A stretch of DNA of 64,000 nt from CAYFZO01 sp965211995 (GCA_965211995.1 OZ243040.1:434001-498000); one strand, 5' to 3'. Counted from the stretch's first letter, positions 16,725 to 26,072 are shown. A program made the numbers and translations. Notes: generated by a model from the sequence alone, not told the origin.

Positions 16725-17185
16725 TGTTTCTCGGGCCGCAGTATTTTTAGCGGTGCTTGTGCCGTCGGCTTTAACTTTGATGTTAGCAAGTTTCTTTGCA
16801 TCTTTTTGCACTTGAACGCGGATCAACGGGTTTCCGGATCACCACAATCCAGTTTTATAAGGGAAAAGCGTTGGCCGCCCCCGTCAAGTTGCCTGAGAAA
16901 CTCGTTGCTGAAGCACGTCGTTACAGCCTCCTGCACGATTTCTGCTCGATCAATCCTTCGGGACGTCATATTTATCTTTAATGGTCTGCTCTGTTAGTGA
17001 GTCTGCCTTTTCAGTCTCGTTAGAGGAACGCCGGAGTTGCTCAAGAACTTTCTTTTCTTGTTCTGAAGAGCGCACTTGGAATTATCTCTTAGCCGTCATA
17101 ATATGAACTCGCACAGGGTTTTAGACGGGGCTAGGTATATTTGGTATCCTTATAATTGTCGAATATCTTACTTTGTAAAGTTGAT
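16725..17185. other. gene-free stretch with a possible antitoxin remnant
   Basis: No convincing complete gene is present in these 461 bases. On the plus strand a frame around 16868-16930 encodes VKLPEKLVAEARRYSLLH, which resembles the start of ParD-like antitoxins (VKLPExLVxEARRYA…), but it leaves that pattern at once and stops at 16981. A TATAAT hexamer at 17151 may be the -10 box of the downstream ATPase gene. AT content rises towards 17100-17185. Confidence 0.35.
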
Positions 17186-18355
17186 ATGCAACAATCTATA
17201 GCGCGCCCCGGCTTGCTTGCCGCTACTACCCGGGGGCTTTCTGAAGCCCCGGTAGTGGCTTTGTTGGGCGCCCGGCAGGTCGGCAAGACAACTTTGGCTG
17301 AGCAGGTGAGGTCTGCGTGGTCGGGGCCGTCCACGATTTTTGATCTGGAAGTGCCTGCTGCTCGGGAAGCACTGTCCGCGACTCCCGGGGAACTGTTGCG
17401 CGAGAGTGCAGGCTTGGTCATTTTTGATGAAGTGCAGCGGATGCCGGAATTGTTCGAGATACTGCGTCCGATTTGCGATGACCGAAATCGGAAAGCGGTC
17501 TTTCTGTTATTGGGCAGTGCTTCCTGGGATCTGATCAAGGGGGTTTCTGAGACATTGGCGGGGAGAATTCTTTTTGTCTCTGTGGGGGGTTTCTCGCTTG
17601 CCGAAGCAGGGACTCGGAATCAGGATCGGCTTTGGATGCGCGGCGGTTTCCCGCGCGCCTACCTGGCGGCGTCGGCGGCGGCATGGACGCGATGGATGCG
17701 GTCATTCACGCGCACATTTCTGGAGCGCGACATTCCGGGGCTGGGTTCGAAAGTCTCTTCCGAAGTGCTGGGCCGCTTCTGGCGAATGCTGGCGCATTAT
17801 CACGGGCAGGTTTGGAATGCTTCGGAACTGGGCCGCTCTATGGATATGAGCGTCACCGCGGTGAATCACTATCGCGACCTGCTGGCGGGCACCTTTATGA
17901 TCCGGGTGTTGCCTCCCTGGTTCGAGAACCTCGGCAAGCGCATCGTCAAATCTCCAAAGGTCTTTCTGCGCGACAGCGGCATCCTGCACTTCCTGCTTGG
18001 ACTGGAAGAGATGCGGGAAGTGTATGTACATCCGCGCTATGGCGCCAGTTGGGAGGGATTTGCTCTGGAACAGACGCTCCTTGCGCACGGCGAGCACGAG
18101 GCCTACTTTTACGGCACCCAGCGCGGCGCCGAGTTGGACCTGATGCTGTTGCGGCGAGGACGACGCTGGGGCTTTGAATTCAAATGCACCGACGCCCCGC
18201 GAACGACCAAATCCATGCACGTCGTTATCAAAGATTTGGGGTTGGAACACTTGTGGGTGCTCTATCCCGGTGATCGGGAGTACCCTCTCACCGATGCCAT
18301 CACCGCGTTGCCGTTGAAGAAAATCCACGGTGTTAAATTGCGGCCGGTGTCATAG
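17186..18355 (+). CDS. AAA ATPase with DUF4143 domain
   Basis: A 389-residue protein with Walker A LLGARQVGKTTL (about residue 26), Walker B LVIFDEVQRMPEL (about 75) and sensor-like LLLGSA (about 109). A winged-helix DUF4143 region follows, then a C-terminal nuclease-like segment with ELDLMLLRRGRRWGFEFKC (about 315), reminiscent of PD-(D/E)XK folds. The ATG at 17186 is preferred over a TTG at 17156. Function in bacteria is unsettled. It interrupts the pse operon between pseF and pseG; a fragment of a second family member lies at 10038-10337. Confidence 0.75.
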   Translation: MQQSIARPGLLAATTRGLSEAPVVALLGARQVGKTTLAEQVRSAWSGPSTIFDLEVPAAREALSATPGELLRESAGLVIFDEVQRMPELFEILRPICDDRNRKAVFLLLGSASWDLIKGVSETLAGRILFVSVGGFSLAEAGTRNQDRLWMRGGFPRAYLAASAAAWTRWMRSFTRTFLERDIPGLGSKVSSEVLGRFWRMLAHYHGQVWNASELGRSMDMSVTAVNHYRDLLAGTFMIRVLPPWFENLGKRIVKSPKVFLRDSGILHFLLGLEEMREVYVHPRYGASWEGFALEQTLLAHGEHEAYFYGTQRGAELDLMLLRRGRRWGFEFKCTDAPRTTKSMHVVIKDLGLEHLWVLYPGDREYPLTDAITALPLKKIHGVKLRPVS

Positions 18356-18485
18356 GCGGAAGGGGTTGGGTTGTTGCGGTGAAATTGTTGTCCGCAGTGG
18401 GTTGAGGCTGGTCTTTGCGGCGAAAAGATGCAGCGGCACACTACAATCTTTATATATCTGAACGTGTGATAGTATGTTTAAGATT

Positions 18486-18546
18486 ACCCCCTAGGTGTTG
18501 CACTGCAATGCCATAGATATTAGCCCCTGGGGGGTGCACTGCACTC
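18486..18546. repeat. imperfect direct repeats around a TGCACTGCA core
   Basis: Two related blocks of about 20 bases, CCCCTAGGTGTTGCACTGCA and CCCCTGGGGGGTGCACTGCA, lie about 36 bases apart just before the NYN-type gene. TTGCACTGCA and GTGCACTGCA each hold the odd palindrome TGCA-C-TGCA. They may be operator sites of the downstream gene; no partner regulator is seen. Confidence 0.4.
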
Positions 18547-18560
18547 CCTAGTTTTTTCTG

Positions 18561-18857
18561 ATGGACAGAATCTGCATTTTTATTGACGGCAGCAATTTTT
18601 ATCACGCCCTGAAAGCTGCGCATTGGCCTACATTTATCGATTTTGGAAAATTGTCGCATGAATTGACGGGAGAAGACCGTCAGCACAAACACACTTATTA
18701 CTACAACACGCCTCTTCCTCAACCCAGATCATCAGCCCTTGATTTTTCCAGACTGAATCAGAATTGCAGAAACCAGCAAAAATTTTTTGAGAGTTTAAGA
18801 TTCATTCCTGATTTAGTTTTTCGCCGTTGCAGATTTCAAATCGACAAAAATAGATGA
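18561..18857 (+). pseudogene. N-terminal fragment of a NYN-domain (LabA/DUF88-like) protein
   Basis: The 98-residue ORF begins ICIFIDGSNFYHALK, the acidic-site motif of NYN nucleases, and continues to a YYYNTPLPQ strand. Normal family members are about 170-250 residues with further conserved aspartates, and these are absent here. After about residue 88 the sequence no longer looks like the family. The gene therefore seems truncated by the junction with the pseG region. Confidence 0.6.
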
Positions 18858-18936
18858 CTTTCCCCCGTTTTGACGGACGCCAATTTCCAGTCCGAAGTGC
18901 CGGATTTGCAAGGTCTCTCCGAGAGAATTGAATGAT

Positions 18937-20058
18937 ATGAACATTGCCATTCGGGTTGATGCCTCGCGTGTGATCGGCAGCGGACACGTGATGCGTTGCC
19001 TGACGCTGGCCGATGCCTTGCGGGAAAAGGGCGCAGTAACGCAATTTATCTGCCGGGCGCATGAAAGCAATCTCATTGATTTTATTCGCGATAAGCAATA
19101 TGTCTGCACTGCTTTGGATCCGGTGGGCGATGAAACGGGAATCACGACACCGGATGCGGATCAAGATAAGTTGCCCGATCACGCGCCTTGGCTGGGGGGG
19201 TCTTGGCAGCGCGATGCCGAAGAAACTGCCGCTGTTTTGAAGGAAGGATCCTGCGACTGGCTGATCGTTGATCATTACGCGCTCGATTGGCGTTGGGAGA
19301 CAGCCATGCGTTCCCACGTTGAAAGAACCCTGGTGATTGACGATCTGGCCGACCGGAAACACAGTTGCAATGTGTTGTTGGATTCAGTGTGCGGCCGGCA
19401 GCCGGAGCATTATCGGCATTTGGCACCGACCGCCTGCCGTCTTCTGCTCGGTTCCCAGTTTGCTTTGCTGCGTCCGGAATTCGCCGAATGGCGGGCGGAT
19501 GCTTTGCGGCGCAGGGAAAAGACCGATGCCGTCCGGCGTTTTCTCGTGACGTTGGGGGGAATGGACCCTGACAATTTGACCGGTGCCGTGTTGGATCAAC
19601 TGGCCGCCGCCGACTTGCCTGACGACGCTGAGATCGAAGTCGTTCTCGGCTCTGGGTTTTCCGATGTCGAGGGGCTTAGAAAACAAGCCGGGAATATGCC
19701 GGTCAAGACGAGTGTCAATGTTGCCGTGGGTAATATGGCCGAGCGGATGACCCATGCGGACTTTGCCGTCGTCGCCGGCGGCGTTAGCGCTTTGGAGTGC
19801 TGTTGTTTGGGTTTGCCTGCAATTATCATCATTACGGCTAAAAATCAGCGGCCTGGTGCAACGGCGTTAAAAAAGGAGAGAGCCGGTAAAATTATTTCGG
19901 CAAAGTCTTTTGCGTCTGATTTTCTGCCGGTATTTTCACGCGCTATACACGACTACGAATGGTATAGGCAAGCGGTTTTCCGGGGTAGTCAACTGATCGA
20001 CGGACAAGGCGCGGCAAGGGTCGCCGTTGCTTTGACTGACGAAGATGACCGGGAGTAG
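18937..20058 (+). CDS. pseG: UDP-2,4-diacetamido-2,4,6-trideoxy-beta-L-altropyranose hydrolase
   Basis: A 373-residue GT-B-fold enzyme that removes UDP from the pseudaminic acid precursor. The start IAIRVDASRVIGSGHVMRCLTLADALR with its conserved histidine is typical of PseG, and VVAGGVSALECCCLGLPAI (about residue 275) matches the UDP-binding C-terminal lobe. The chosen ATG at 18937 follows a TTG three codons upstream. No GNAT acetyltransferase domain (PseH) is fused to it and no pseH gene was found in the window. It is separated from pseBCF by inserted accessory DNA. Confidence 0.88.
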   Translation: MNIAIRVDASRVIGSGHVMRCLTLADALREKGAVTQFICRAHESNLIDFIRDKQYVCTALDPVGDETGITTPDADQDKLPDHAPWLGGSWQRDAEETAAVLKEGSCDWLIVDHYALDWRWETAMRSHVERTLVIDDLADRKHSCNVLLDSVCGRQPEHYRHLAPTACRLLLGSQFALLRPEFAEWRADALRRREKTDAVRRFLVTLGGMDPDNLTGAVLDQLAAADLPDDAEIEVVLGSGFSDVEGLRKQAGNMPVKTSVNVAVGNMAERMTHADFAVVAGGVSALECCCLGLPAIIIITAKNQRPGATALKKERAGKIISAKSFASDFLPVFSRAIHDYEWYRQAVFRGSQLIDGQGAARVAVALTDEDDRE

Positions 20059-20216
20059 GCGGGGCAAATAATTGGCCGGGTTCGTGCACCTGACACAGTG
20101 AAAGAAGAGCATTGAGATACACTGTATGTTAAGAGAACTAATATAGACCACATCTTTCACTAATCAAGAGAGAATCAGATAAATTCTGCATGAAATCTTG
20201 AACTGGAGAATATAGA

Positions 20217-21158
20217 ATGAGAAAAAATACTGAGATTGTTAAGGAGAAAGGCGAATGGAAATTGAAAAAATCCCCTTTTGGGTACTGGTCTGTTGATCCC
20301 ATGCTTTCTGACGCCGATTTAAAAGATTTGTTTCAGGAAAGATATTATCAAAAAGAGGAAGGATGTTATCGTCACTTATATACAAACGATGAAATCCAAT
20401 ATATGGAGAATGCGGCCGTTATTGCAGAATCTGTTCTGCAAGAATACTGTCCAGGCAAGACGACAAAAGGCATACGAGTGCTGGATGTCGGCTGTGGGCA
20501 GGGATATTTTGCCCGCTACTTCCAGTCCAAGGCGGCTGATGTAACCACTTGCGACTATACTGATTATGGAATCAGGGGGCATAATCCGGAGTTGTTGCCT
20601 ACATTTATTCAAGGGGATTTGGTTGAAAGAATTATTCAGTTGAGCGAGAGGGAAAAGTTTTATGAGTTAATTAACATGAGTCAGGTTTTTCAGTTTATTC
20701 GGGATCCGATTAAATTGCTTGAGAATTTTCGCACTATTTTGTCGCCTCGTGCACTGTTGAGAATTAGTGTCCCTAATGATTACTCAGCTTTTCAGCAGTT
20801 ATTATCGGATAGAGGAATGGTGAAAAATGAGTGGTTCTTTTCGCCTCAACATACACTGCACTATTTTACTTTCATTTCTCTGGGGAAACTATTGGCACAC
20901 GCCGGGTATGAAGTTAAGTGCAAAATGGCAAGTTTTCCGATTGATGTTTTTATTCTAAACAAACATTCAAATTACGTAGAGAATTCTGATGTGGGAAGAC
21001 AAGCACACTATGCTAAGGTGATAACTGATAATTTTTTGCTGGCGCAGGGGATAGAAAAATATATAAACTACTATGAGGCTGCCGCAGAATTGGGTTTTGG
21101 ACGTGAAATTATCATGTATGCCTCACTGAACTCAAATAGAATTGACGCAGAGAATTAA
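20217..21158 (+). CDS. class I SAM-dependent methyltransferase
   Basis: A 313-residue protein with a SAM-binding motif VLDVGCGQGYFARYF (about residue 89) and the acidic TTCDYTDYG that follows. An N-terminal zinc-binding methyltransferase part is not present. A C-terminal region after about residue 200 (HTLHYFTFISLGKLLAHAGYEV) resembles C-methyltransferase-type small-molecule enzymes acting on sugars. It lies 158 bases after pseG and is AT-rich, so it could decorate the nonulosonic acid or another surface sugar. Substrate unknown. Confidence 0.7.
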   Translation: MRKNTEIVKEKGEWKLKKSPFGYWSVDPMLSDADLKDLFQERYYQKEEGCYRHLYTNDEIQYMENAAVIAESVLQEYCPGKTTKGIRVLDVGCGQGYFARYFQSKAADVTTCDYTDYGIRGHNPELLPTFIQGDLVERIIQLSEREKFYELINMSQVFQFIRDPIKLLENFRTILSPRALLRISVPNDYSAFQQLLSDRGMVKNEWFFSPQHTLHYFTFISLGKLLAHAGYEVKCKMASFPIDVFILNKHSNYVENSDVGRQAHYAKVITDNFLLAQGIEKYINYYEAAAELGFGREIIMYASLNSNRIDAEN

Positions 21159-21186
21159 AGTTTGTTAATTTTTACATGATGGTAAT

Positions 21187-21276
21187 ATGAAAGTTATTTT
21201 TATTCTAGGCGGCAGCCATTTTTAGATGGCGTTATTGAAATCTGTTAAAAATCTAAACTATAAGGTATTTCTTTGA
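21187..21276 (+). pseudogene. ghost of an ATP-grasp gene start
   Basis: Thirty codons translate as MKVIFILGGSHF-stop-MALLKSVKNLNYKVFL-stop. This aligns with the first 30 residues of the intact ATP-grasp protein at 22188 (MKRVFVLGGSCLQIALLEAAKNLNYEVFL). It carries a TAG and a small length change and is then lost. The rest of the gap to 21394 shows no further match by eye. A duplicated and decayed 5' end, now separated from the intact gene by the sulfotransferase, explains it. Confidence 0.6.
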
Positions 21277-21393
21277 GGGGGTCGGCGGTCGAAAAATCAA
21301 GCGCAAAGTAACGGATCAGGCGATGAAAAATCTTTTCTGCAATTCAGGAAATGGCGACAATACCTGCTTTTAGCAAGTCATAAATGGACTTCC

Positions 21394-22050
21394 TTAGAAA
21401 AAATAGTTGAATTGGTCAATTTCGTAAGCATACAGTTTACCAATATGTTTCTTGGTTTTTGTATCATAATATTCTCTATATTCTTTACGTTTTTTGCTGG
21501 CATTAAGATGAGGAATGTTTTCAGGAGCAACGTGTATCTCTAAATCGTTTAGGTATGTCGGAAGATTTTCTGTTAAAGTTTCAAATCTCAAGATATCTTT
21601 CACCAAAGAATTTCCATCAATATCTGAAATAAAGAACTGTAATGGTGCATACATTCTTTTTGTGGTATTCAGATGTCTCGCAAAGCTCTTAAACGGTTTT
21701 TTCAATTTACGTTCATATTTGGCCCGCCAAATAAAATTACGAGTTGGGCCTTCTGTTCTTAGTCTTGCAAATAGTACTGATTGATGATAATGATAAAAAG
21801 AAACCACTCTATCATAGGGGTTTCTCACAACACAGAATTTTTTGTATACAGACCAGTTCCACCCCTTTTCTTCAAAAACCCGCTTAAGTTCTGATGCGGA
21901 CATATGATCATGGAACGGGAATTCCTCGCTTGTTTCTGGGGCACTAACACTCTTTATATCTGAGTGATCATCCAGAATACTTCTTATTGTAGTGCTGCCT
22001 GCTCTGGTGACAGCGAGAAAAATCAGTTTGTGCTTGTGGGATATTCTCAT
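21394..22050 (-). CDS. sulfotransferase family protein
   Basis: A 218-residue Sulfotransfer_2-type enzyme that would move sulfate from PAPS to a carbohydrate. The 5'-phosphosulfate loop is AVTRAGSTTIRS (about residue 13), the 3'-phosphate-binding part is CVVRNPYDRVVSFY (about 73), and the C-terminal LNASKKRKEYREYYD stretch is typical of HNK-1/heparan-type relatives. It is oriented against its neighbours and sits between an ATP-grasp ghost and the intact ATP-grasp gene, hinting at insertion. It is AT-rich. A polysaccharide substrate is inferred from its surroundings. Confidence 0.75.
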   Translation of the reverse strand: MRISHKHKLIFLAVTRAGSTTIRSILDDHSDIKSVSAPETSEEFPFHDHMSASELKRVFEEKGWNWSVYKKFCVVRNPYDRVVSFYHYHQSVLFARLRTEGPTRNFIWRAKYERKLKKPFKSFARHLNTTKRMYAPLQFFISDIDGNSLVKDILRFETLTENLPTYLNDLEIHVAPENIPHLNASKKRKEYREYYDTKTKKHIGKLYAYEIDQFNYFF

Positions 22051-22187
22051 GATGGATCATGGAGGAATGTCCAAGAAGCGCATTATATCAATATATGCTA
22101 TAACTTCAGCCTGAAGTGCAAAACCGCGGTAGAAGCGTTCTAATCTACTAAATGATTCATAAGCCATGGCGGCAGGTTAGCTTCATA

Positions 22188-23381
22188 ATGAAAAGGGTTT
22201 TTGTGTTGGGCGGCAGTTGTCTGCAAATAGCATTATTAGAGGCTGCTAAAAATCTGAATTATGAGGTATTTCTCTTTGACAGAGATGAGTTTTGTGTCGG
22301 GAAAGCAACCTGCGATAAATTTTTTCATATAGATATCGTCAACCATAGAGCAATCTATGATATGGCGAGAAAATACCGCCCCAAATGCATCTGTACTATA
22401 GCAAATGAATTAGGAAATGTTGCCAGCAATGTTATTTCTAAGGCTCTTGGCTTGGCACACAATCCACCTTGGACTGTTTTGGCAACAATTAATAAGCTAA
22501 TTATGCGAAACATTTTGCATGGTATAGGGTTGTATGAAAGGAAATCCTATCTTGTTCAGGATTCTAGAAATTTCTCAAAAGTGGAATTTCCTTGCATTGT
22601 GAAACCTGTTGTGGCATCTGCTTCTCGCGGGGTGCAAATCGTTAACAATAGAAACGAGTTCTTGGACGCAGTTAGTTTGAGTAGAGATATATCAGGAAAT
22701 GGCCAAGCAATGGTTGAGGAAATTTTTATGGGGGATCAGTATAGTGTAGAGACGATGAGTTTCAATGGAGTACATCATATTATGGGGATTACCGAAGAGT
22801 ATATAGATGTTGATGGGGGACTCTTGGAAAGTCAGGATATCATGCCGGCTAGAATTTCTCAGATGCAGGAGAAGATAATAAAAGAAAGTAGTGTACAGGC
22901 ATTGAATGCATTGGGTTTGTTGCGTGGAGCAAGTCATATTGAATTATTATTAAATGATAACTTTGATGTTGAGATCATTGAAGTTGCCTCTCGTCTGGGG
23001 TTTGTGAGGCATGAGTTGCTGTATTATTCTCAAGGAGTTAATGCTTCTTCCGCTTTGATTTCTTGCTTAACGGGGAATCACAAAGAAATGATGCACTTTT
23101 TGAAGCCTAATCGACAACTGTTTTCTGCAGTGAAAATGCTTTACAAAAAGGAAGATGTTGACTTTTTCAATAAACACAAAGACTCAAAAGAAGTTAAAGA
23201 CCCTGTCTTTATAAAAGATAGCGTATTGATACATTCTCCGAGCAGCATGGCGGATATGGTCGGGTATTATTTCGTGCAAACTGAATCCGAATCGGCACTT
23301 GAGAAATATTTTCGTGAGGAAATCCAGCCGAATCTAAATAAATTTGAGAGAATAAAAGAAGATAGTCGTGATACCGACTAA
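22188..23381 (+). CDS. ATP-grasp domain ligase
   Basis: A 397-residue ATP-grasp protein. The Rossmann-like start is VFVLGGSCLQIALLEAAKNL; FPCIVKPVVASASRGV (about 138) is the ATP-binding loop; VEEIFMGDQYSVETM (about 180) and HIELLLNDNFDVEIIEVASRLG (about 254) hold the metal-binding acidic residues. Such enzymes join a carboxylate to an amine or thiol, as in amino-acid or dipeptide ligases and carnosine synthase-like proteins. In this setting it might attach an amino acid to a sugar amine, which is inference. ATG 22188 is chosen because its N-terminus aligns with the upstream ghost. Confidence 0.72.
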   Translation: MKRVFVLGGSCLQIALLEAAKNLNYEVFLFDRDEFCVGKATCDKFFHIDIVNHRAIYDMARKYRPKCICTIANELGNVASNVISKALGLAHNPPWTVLATINKLIMRNILHGIGLYERKSYLVQDSRNFSKVEFPCIVKPVVASASRGVQIVNNRNEFLDAVSLSRDISGNGQAMVEEIFMGDQYSVETMSFNGVHHIMGITEEYIDVDGGLLESQDIMPARISQMQEKIIKESSVQALNALGLLRGASHIELLLNDNFDVEIIEVASRLGFVRHELLYYSQGVNASSALISCLTGNHKEMMHFLKPNRQLFSAVKMLYKKEDVDFFNKHKDSKEVKDPVFIKDSVLIHSPSSMADMVGYYFVQTESESALEKYFREEIQPNLNKFERIKEDSRDTD

Positions 23382-23384
23382 TAA

Positions 23385-24050
23385 TTAGCACCACAAAAAG
23401 CGTGCTATAACAAAGGCTTCAGCGGCCGTCATGCCCATTTGGGCACCACGCAATACTGCCAGAGATTTAACGGCCTCATACGATCGCGCATGAGGAAAAG
23501 GGCGCATTTCTTCAGCATAGGCTTCTAGTGCCATCATTTTGATATCCAGCTGCTCGCTGATATCCACCGCACAATTAGGTATAAAAGCCTGTTGTTGTGA
23601 TGGTGATGCCCACTCTGTAGCAGACAGGACCTCAAAACAACGAATTTCTCTAATGCTGCTCATCGGCAACGGTCTGCACGCCGTCATCACCGCTTGGTGC
23701 GTGAGTTGGTGGTCGATATTTAAATCGCCGGCGTGATGGGTGTAAATCATTTTTGGATTTATCTTCGCTATTTCTGCTTCTAGTTTTTGAGCAATAGCTA
23801 ATAAAGGGATACTGTCCATCTGGTTATCAGGCCAAGATTGGAATTGCGGCGGCTGTGCGCCCAACACAGTGGCCGCTTTACCGGCTGCGGCATAACGCGC
23901 CTCAGCTGCCGTCTCACCTCGAGCAGCTACCCCGTCCGCCATAATAATAATATGCACTTGATCACCATTAGCAGCGTGACGCGCAATCGTACCGCCACAA
24001 CCTAATACTTCATCGTCCGGATGGGCCGCTATAACCAAGACCTTGTTCAT
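23385..24050 (-). CDS. PIG-L (LmbE) family deacetylase
   Basis: A 221-residue zinc-dependent deacetylase-like protein. The motif AAHPDDEVLGCGG (residues 8-20) provides zinc ligands and the catalytic aspartate; HHAGDLNIDHQ (about 111) supplies the later ligand. Relatives remove N-acetyl groups from GlcNAc-type sugars. It is the last gene of a five-gene minus-strand operon (NeuB family, methyltransferase, methyltransferase, WbqC, PIG-L), and its ATG overlaps the wbqC-like stop (24047-24050). Deacetylation of a sugar substrate made or used by these enzymes is likely. Confidence 0.82.
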   Translation of the reverse strand: MNKVLVIAAHPDDEVLGCGGTIARHAANGDQVHIIIMADGVAARGETAAEARYAAAGKAATVLGAQPPQFQSWPDNQMDSIPLLAIAQKLEAEIAKINPKMIYTHHAGDLNIDHQLTHQAVMTACRPLPMSSIREIRCFEVLSATEWASPSQQQAFIPNCAVDISEQLDIKMMALEAYAEEMRPFPHARSYEAVKSLAVLRGAQMGMTAAEAFVIARFLWC

Positions 24051-24754
24051 CTCGCCGCCTCTATATAACTATGTTTTTCCATATATTGTCGACATTGTTC
24101 AACGGGCAAATTAAATAATAAATCAACGACACTTAAATAAGGCACAAATTCACCGTGCAATTGAGCATGAGGTTGCGGTGAAAAATGATGGAATTCCAAA
24201 AACACTCCGGCTTTGTCAAATAACCTGGTGTCTATATATGTTTTACCTAAAAGCCCGGATAAATAAACATCCGCCCGTCGTTTCTTGCATAGATTAAGCA
24301 GTAGTTGATTACCTTGTCCTGCTGTGTTTAAGGATAAAGCCATTGTTATTCGACATTCAAACTTCAATATTTTCAACAATTCATCACACAAAGTAATGTT
24401 CAACTCGGATAAATAATGCCATTTTTTAGCAAGGTGTTGCGCCAGACGCGGGTAGATAGAATCAAAAAAAGGTGCTTTAGCGTAATTTAGTTGCAAACTG
24501 TTTAAGTGTTTTTTCTGCCACGGCACACTGTTGTTAATTTGTGTATCACAAACTTTTTGACGGCTGCTATTTTTAACCACGGGGACACTCAGCCACTGAC
24601 TGCCGGCAGGACCTTTAACGCGATTGCGGTTCTCCCAATCACGCGGCGAATATTGCACGGTGTCCAGATAGATGAATTCATCCGCCAATGCAAAGCGATA
24701 CAGGTAAGCCGAAGACGGCAAGTAGCGAGGCTGGCTGATAACAATTCTATTCAT
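24047..24754 (-). CDS. WbqC-like family protein
   Basis: A 235-residue WbqC-family protein, beginning IVISQPRYLPSSAYLYRFALADEFIYLD and continuing with DWENRNRVKGPAGSQWLSVPV, both typical of the family. WbqC proteins occur in O-antigen clusters and are proposed to act in sugar modification; the reaction is not settled. Both ends overlap neighbours by four bases (ATGA), so translation is coupled with the methyltransferase upstream and the PIG-L deacetylase downstream. Confidence 0.8.
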   Translation of the reverse strand: MNRIVISQPRYLPSSAYLYRFALADEFIYLDTVQYSPRDWENRNRVKGPAGSQWLSVPVVKNSSRQKVCDTQINNSVPWQKKHLNSLQLNYAKAPFFDSIYPRLAQHLAKKWHYLSELNITLCDELLKILKFECRITMALSLNTAGQGNQLLLNLCKKRRADVYLSGLLGKTYIDTRLFDKAGVFLEFHHFSPQPHAQLHGEFVPYLSVVDLLFNLPVEQCRQYMEKHSYIEAAR

Positions 24755-25356
24755 GGCTTATAAAGATAGACTGTAAAATCCCGCGGGTGATAGTCGTGCC
24801 TCAAAACTATGTGTTCGCTCAGTTCACGGCATGCTTTTACCACGGCCAATGGATCGGCATAAAATTCAGTCGCGTCTCGTTTATGCGCCCAACTGCTCAA
24901 ACTGTTAAATGCAATAGCGTAGTTTACTTTCTCAAACATGGCCGCTACTGTATCTAGTAAATAATTCAGAGGTTGATGTTGGCGCAAATAAAAAATACCT
25001 GAAGCAACTGCATAATCAAAGACTTTCGGGGTGGAATCAAATATATCCCCGCAAAAGAACTCCTGCTCCGGGTAGCGTTGCCGGCACTTTTTAATCATTT
25101 CAGGCGTGATGTCAAGTCCGCTGTATCGTACTTCTATACCCTGTGTGTCGAGCCAGTGTTTAAAGTCCGCCAAGCCGCATCCTACATCTAGCAGTGAGTA
25201 GCCAGACCGAATTCCTACTTCAACCAAAACCCGGAAGCGTTGCTGTTGAGATTGACGGCTCCCCCAATTTAAGGCTTCGACTTTTTGCCCATAAGCCGCC
25301 AGATTTTGTTTGAAAAATTCTTTGTTTTTCAGATTATCTTTCTTATATTTGTTCAT
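24751..25356 (-). CDS. class I SAM-dependent methyltransferase (cassette gene 3)
   Basis: A 201-residue methyltransferase with the SAM motif LLDVGCGLADFKHWL (about residue 55) and YSGLDITPEMIKKC. The start at 25356 follows a GGCGG-type ribosome site; upstream in-frame ATGs would overlap the preceding gene. DYAVASGIFYLR (about 114) is a post-motif typical of small-molecule methyltransferases. Its stop overlaps the WbqC-like gene start. The substrate is unknown but is presumably the cassette's sugar. Confidence 0.72.
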   Translation of the reverse strand: MNKYKKDNLKNKEFFKQNLAAYGQKVEALNWGSRQSQQQRFRVLVEVGIRSGYSLLDVGCGLADFKHWLDTQGIEVRYSGLDITPEMIKKCRQRYPEQEFFCGDIFDSTPKVFDYAVASGIFYLRQHQPLNYLLDTVAAMFEKVNYAIAFNSLSSWAHKRDATEFYADPLAVVKACRELSEHIVLRHDYHPRDFTVYLYKP

Positions 25357-25406
25357 ACTTTCACCGCCTAACATTAAACTTTTCTCAAATGGTCGTTCCC
25401 TAAAAT

Positions 25407-26072
25407 TTATGCCTTTTGTAAGACTAAACGCCATTCTGCGTCAATGCCTCCATGAATCTGATCATCTAGACAGTAATATTGCTTTTGCAAAAGAAGCCAT
25501 TGCTTCTGTAACAGAGCATCGACTTGTTCCGTTGAATAAAAGCAAATCTGACCAACACCCACCAAATTACCATGTTTAATGTTTACCGTTAAGCTGTCTT
25601 CTCCTGCTTTACCATTAGTTGCGCTGCTGTGCTGATCGGAGTACGGATTAAATAAAAATTTTCCGCCAAACTTAAGAACTCGATGTACTTCTGACAATGT
25701 CTTCTGAGCATTGCTATAGGAGGTGCAGGTGACCCCCCCCCGATCAATCACTAGATGAAAACTCTCATCTTGCCAAGGCAAGACGGTAAAATCACCTTGG
25801 CGCAAATCACCTTTTAGCCTTTCTTCTTTAAATCGCCGTTGTGCGTAGTCTATGGCTGCCTGACTGCCGTCTAATCCGGCCACCTGAAATCCTTCACGGG
25901 CTGCAAACCACAAATTATTGCCACCGCTGCATCCCACTTCGAGAATTCTGATCTGATCAGCGGGTATGTCACGAGGTCTATATTTATAGACAAAACTTAC
26001 GACAAAATCATAAGGATATCGGTTCGGTCTTTTACCCAACTCATTCCAGATAGTGTCATAGCTTTTGCTCAT
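25407..26072 (-). CDS. class I SAM-dependent methyltransferase (cassette gene 2)
   Basis: A 221-residue methyltransferase with ILEVGCSGGNNLWFAAREG (about residue 43), AGLDGSQAAIDYA, and the VHRVLKFGGKFLFNPY strand. Its ATG overlaps the NeuB-family stop (ATGA, 26069-26072), which decides the start over a GTG/ATG five codons earlier. It lies 50 bases upstream of the second methyltransferase, a different protein rather than a duplicate. Together the two suggest two successive methylations, or a Rossmann enzyme co-opted for another reaction. Confidence 0.72.
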   Translation of the reverse strand: MSKSYDTIWNELGKRPNRYPYDFVVSFVYKYRPRDIPADQIRILEVGCSGGNNLWFAAREGFQVAGLDGSQAAIDYAQRRFKEERLKGDLRQGDFTVLPWQDESFHLVIDRGGVTCTSYSNAQKTLSEVHRVLKFGGKFLFNPYSDQHSSATNGKAGEDSLTVNIKHGNLVGVGQICFYSTEQVDALLQKQWLLLQKQYYCLDDQIHGGIDAEWRLVLQKA

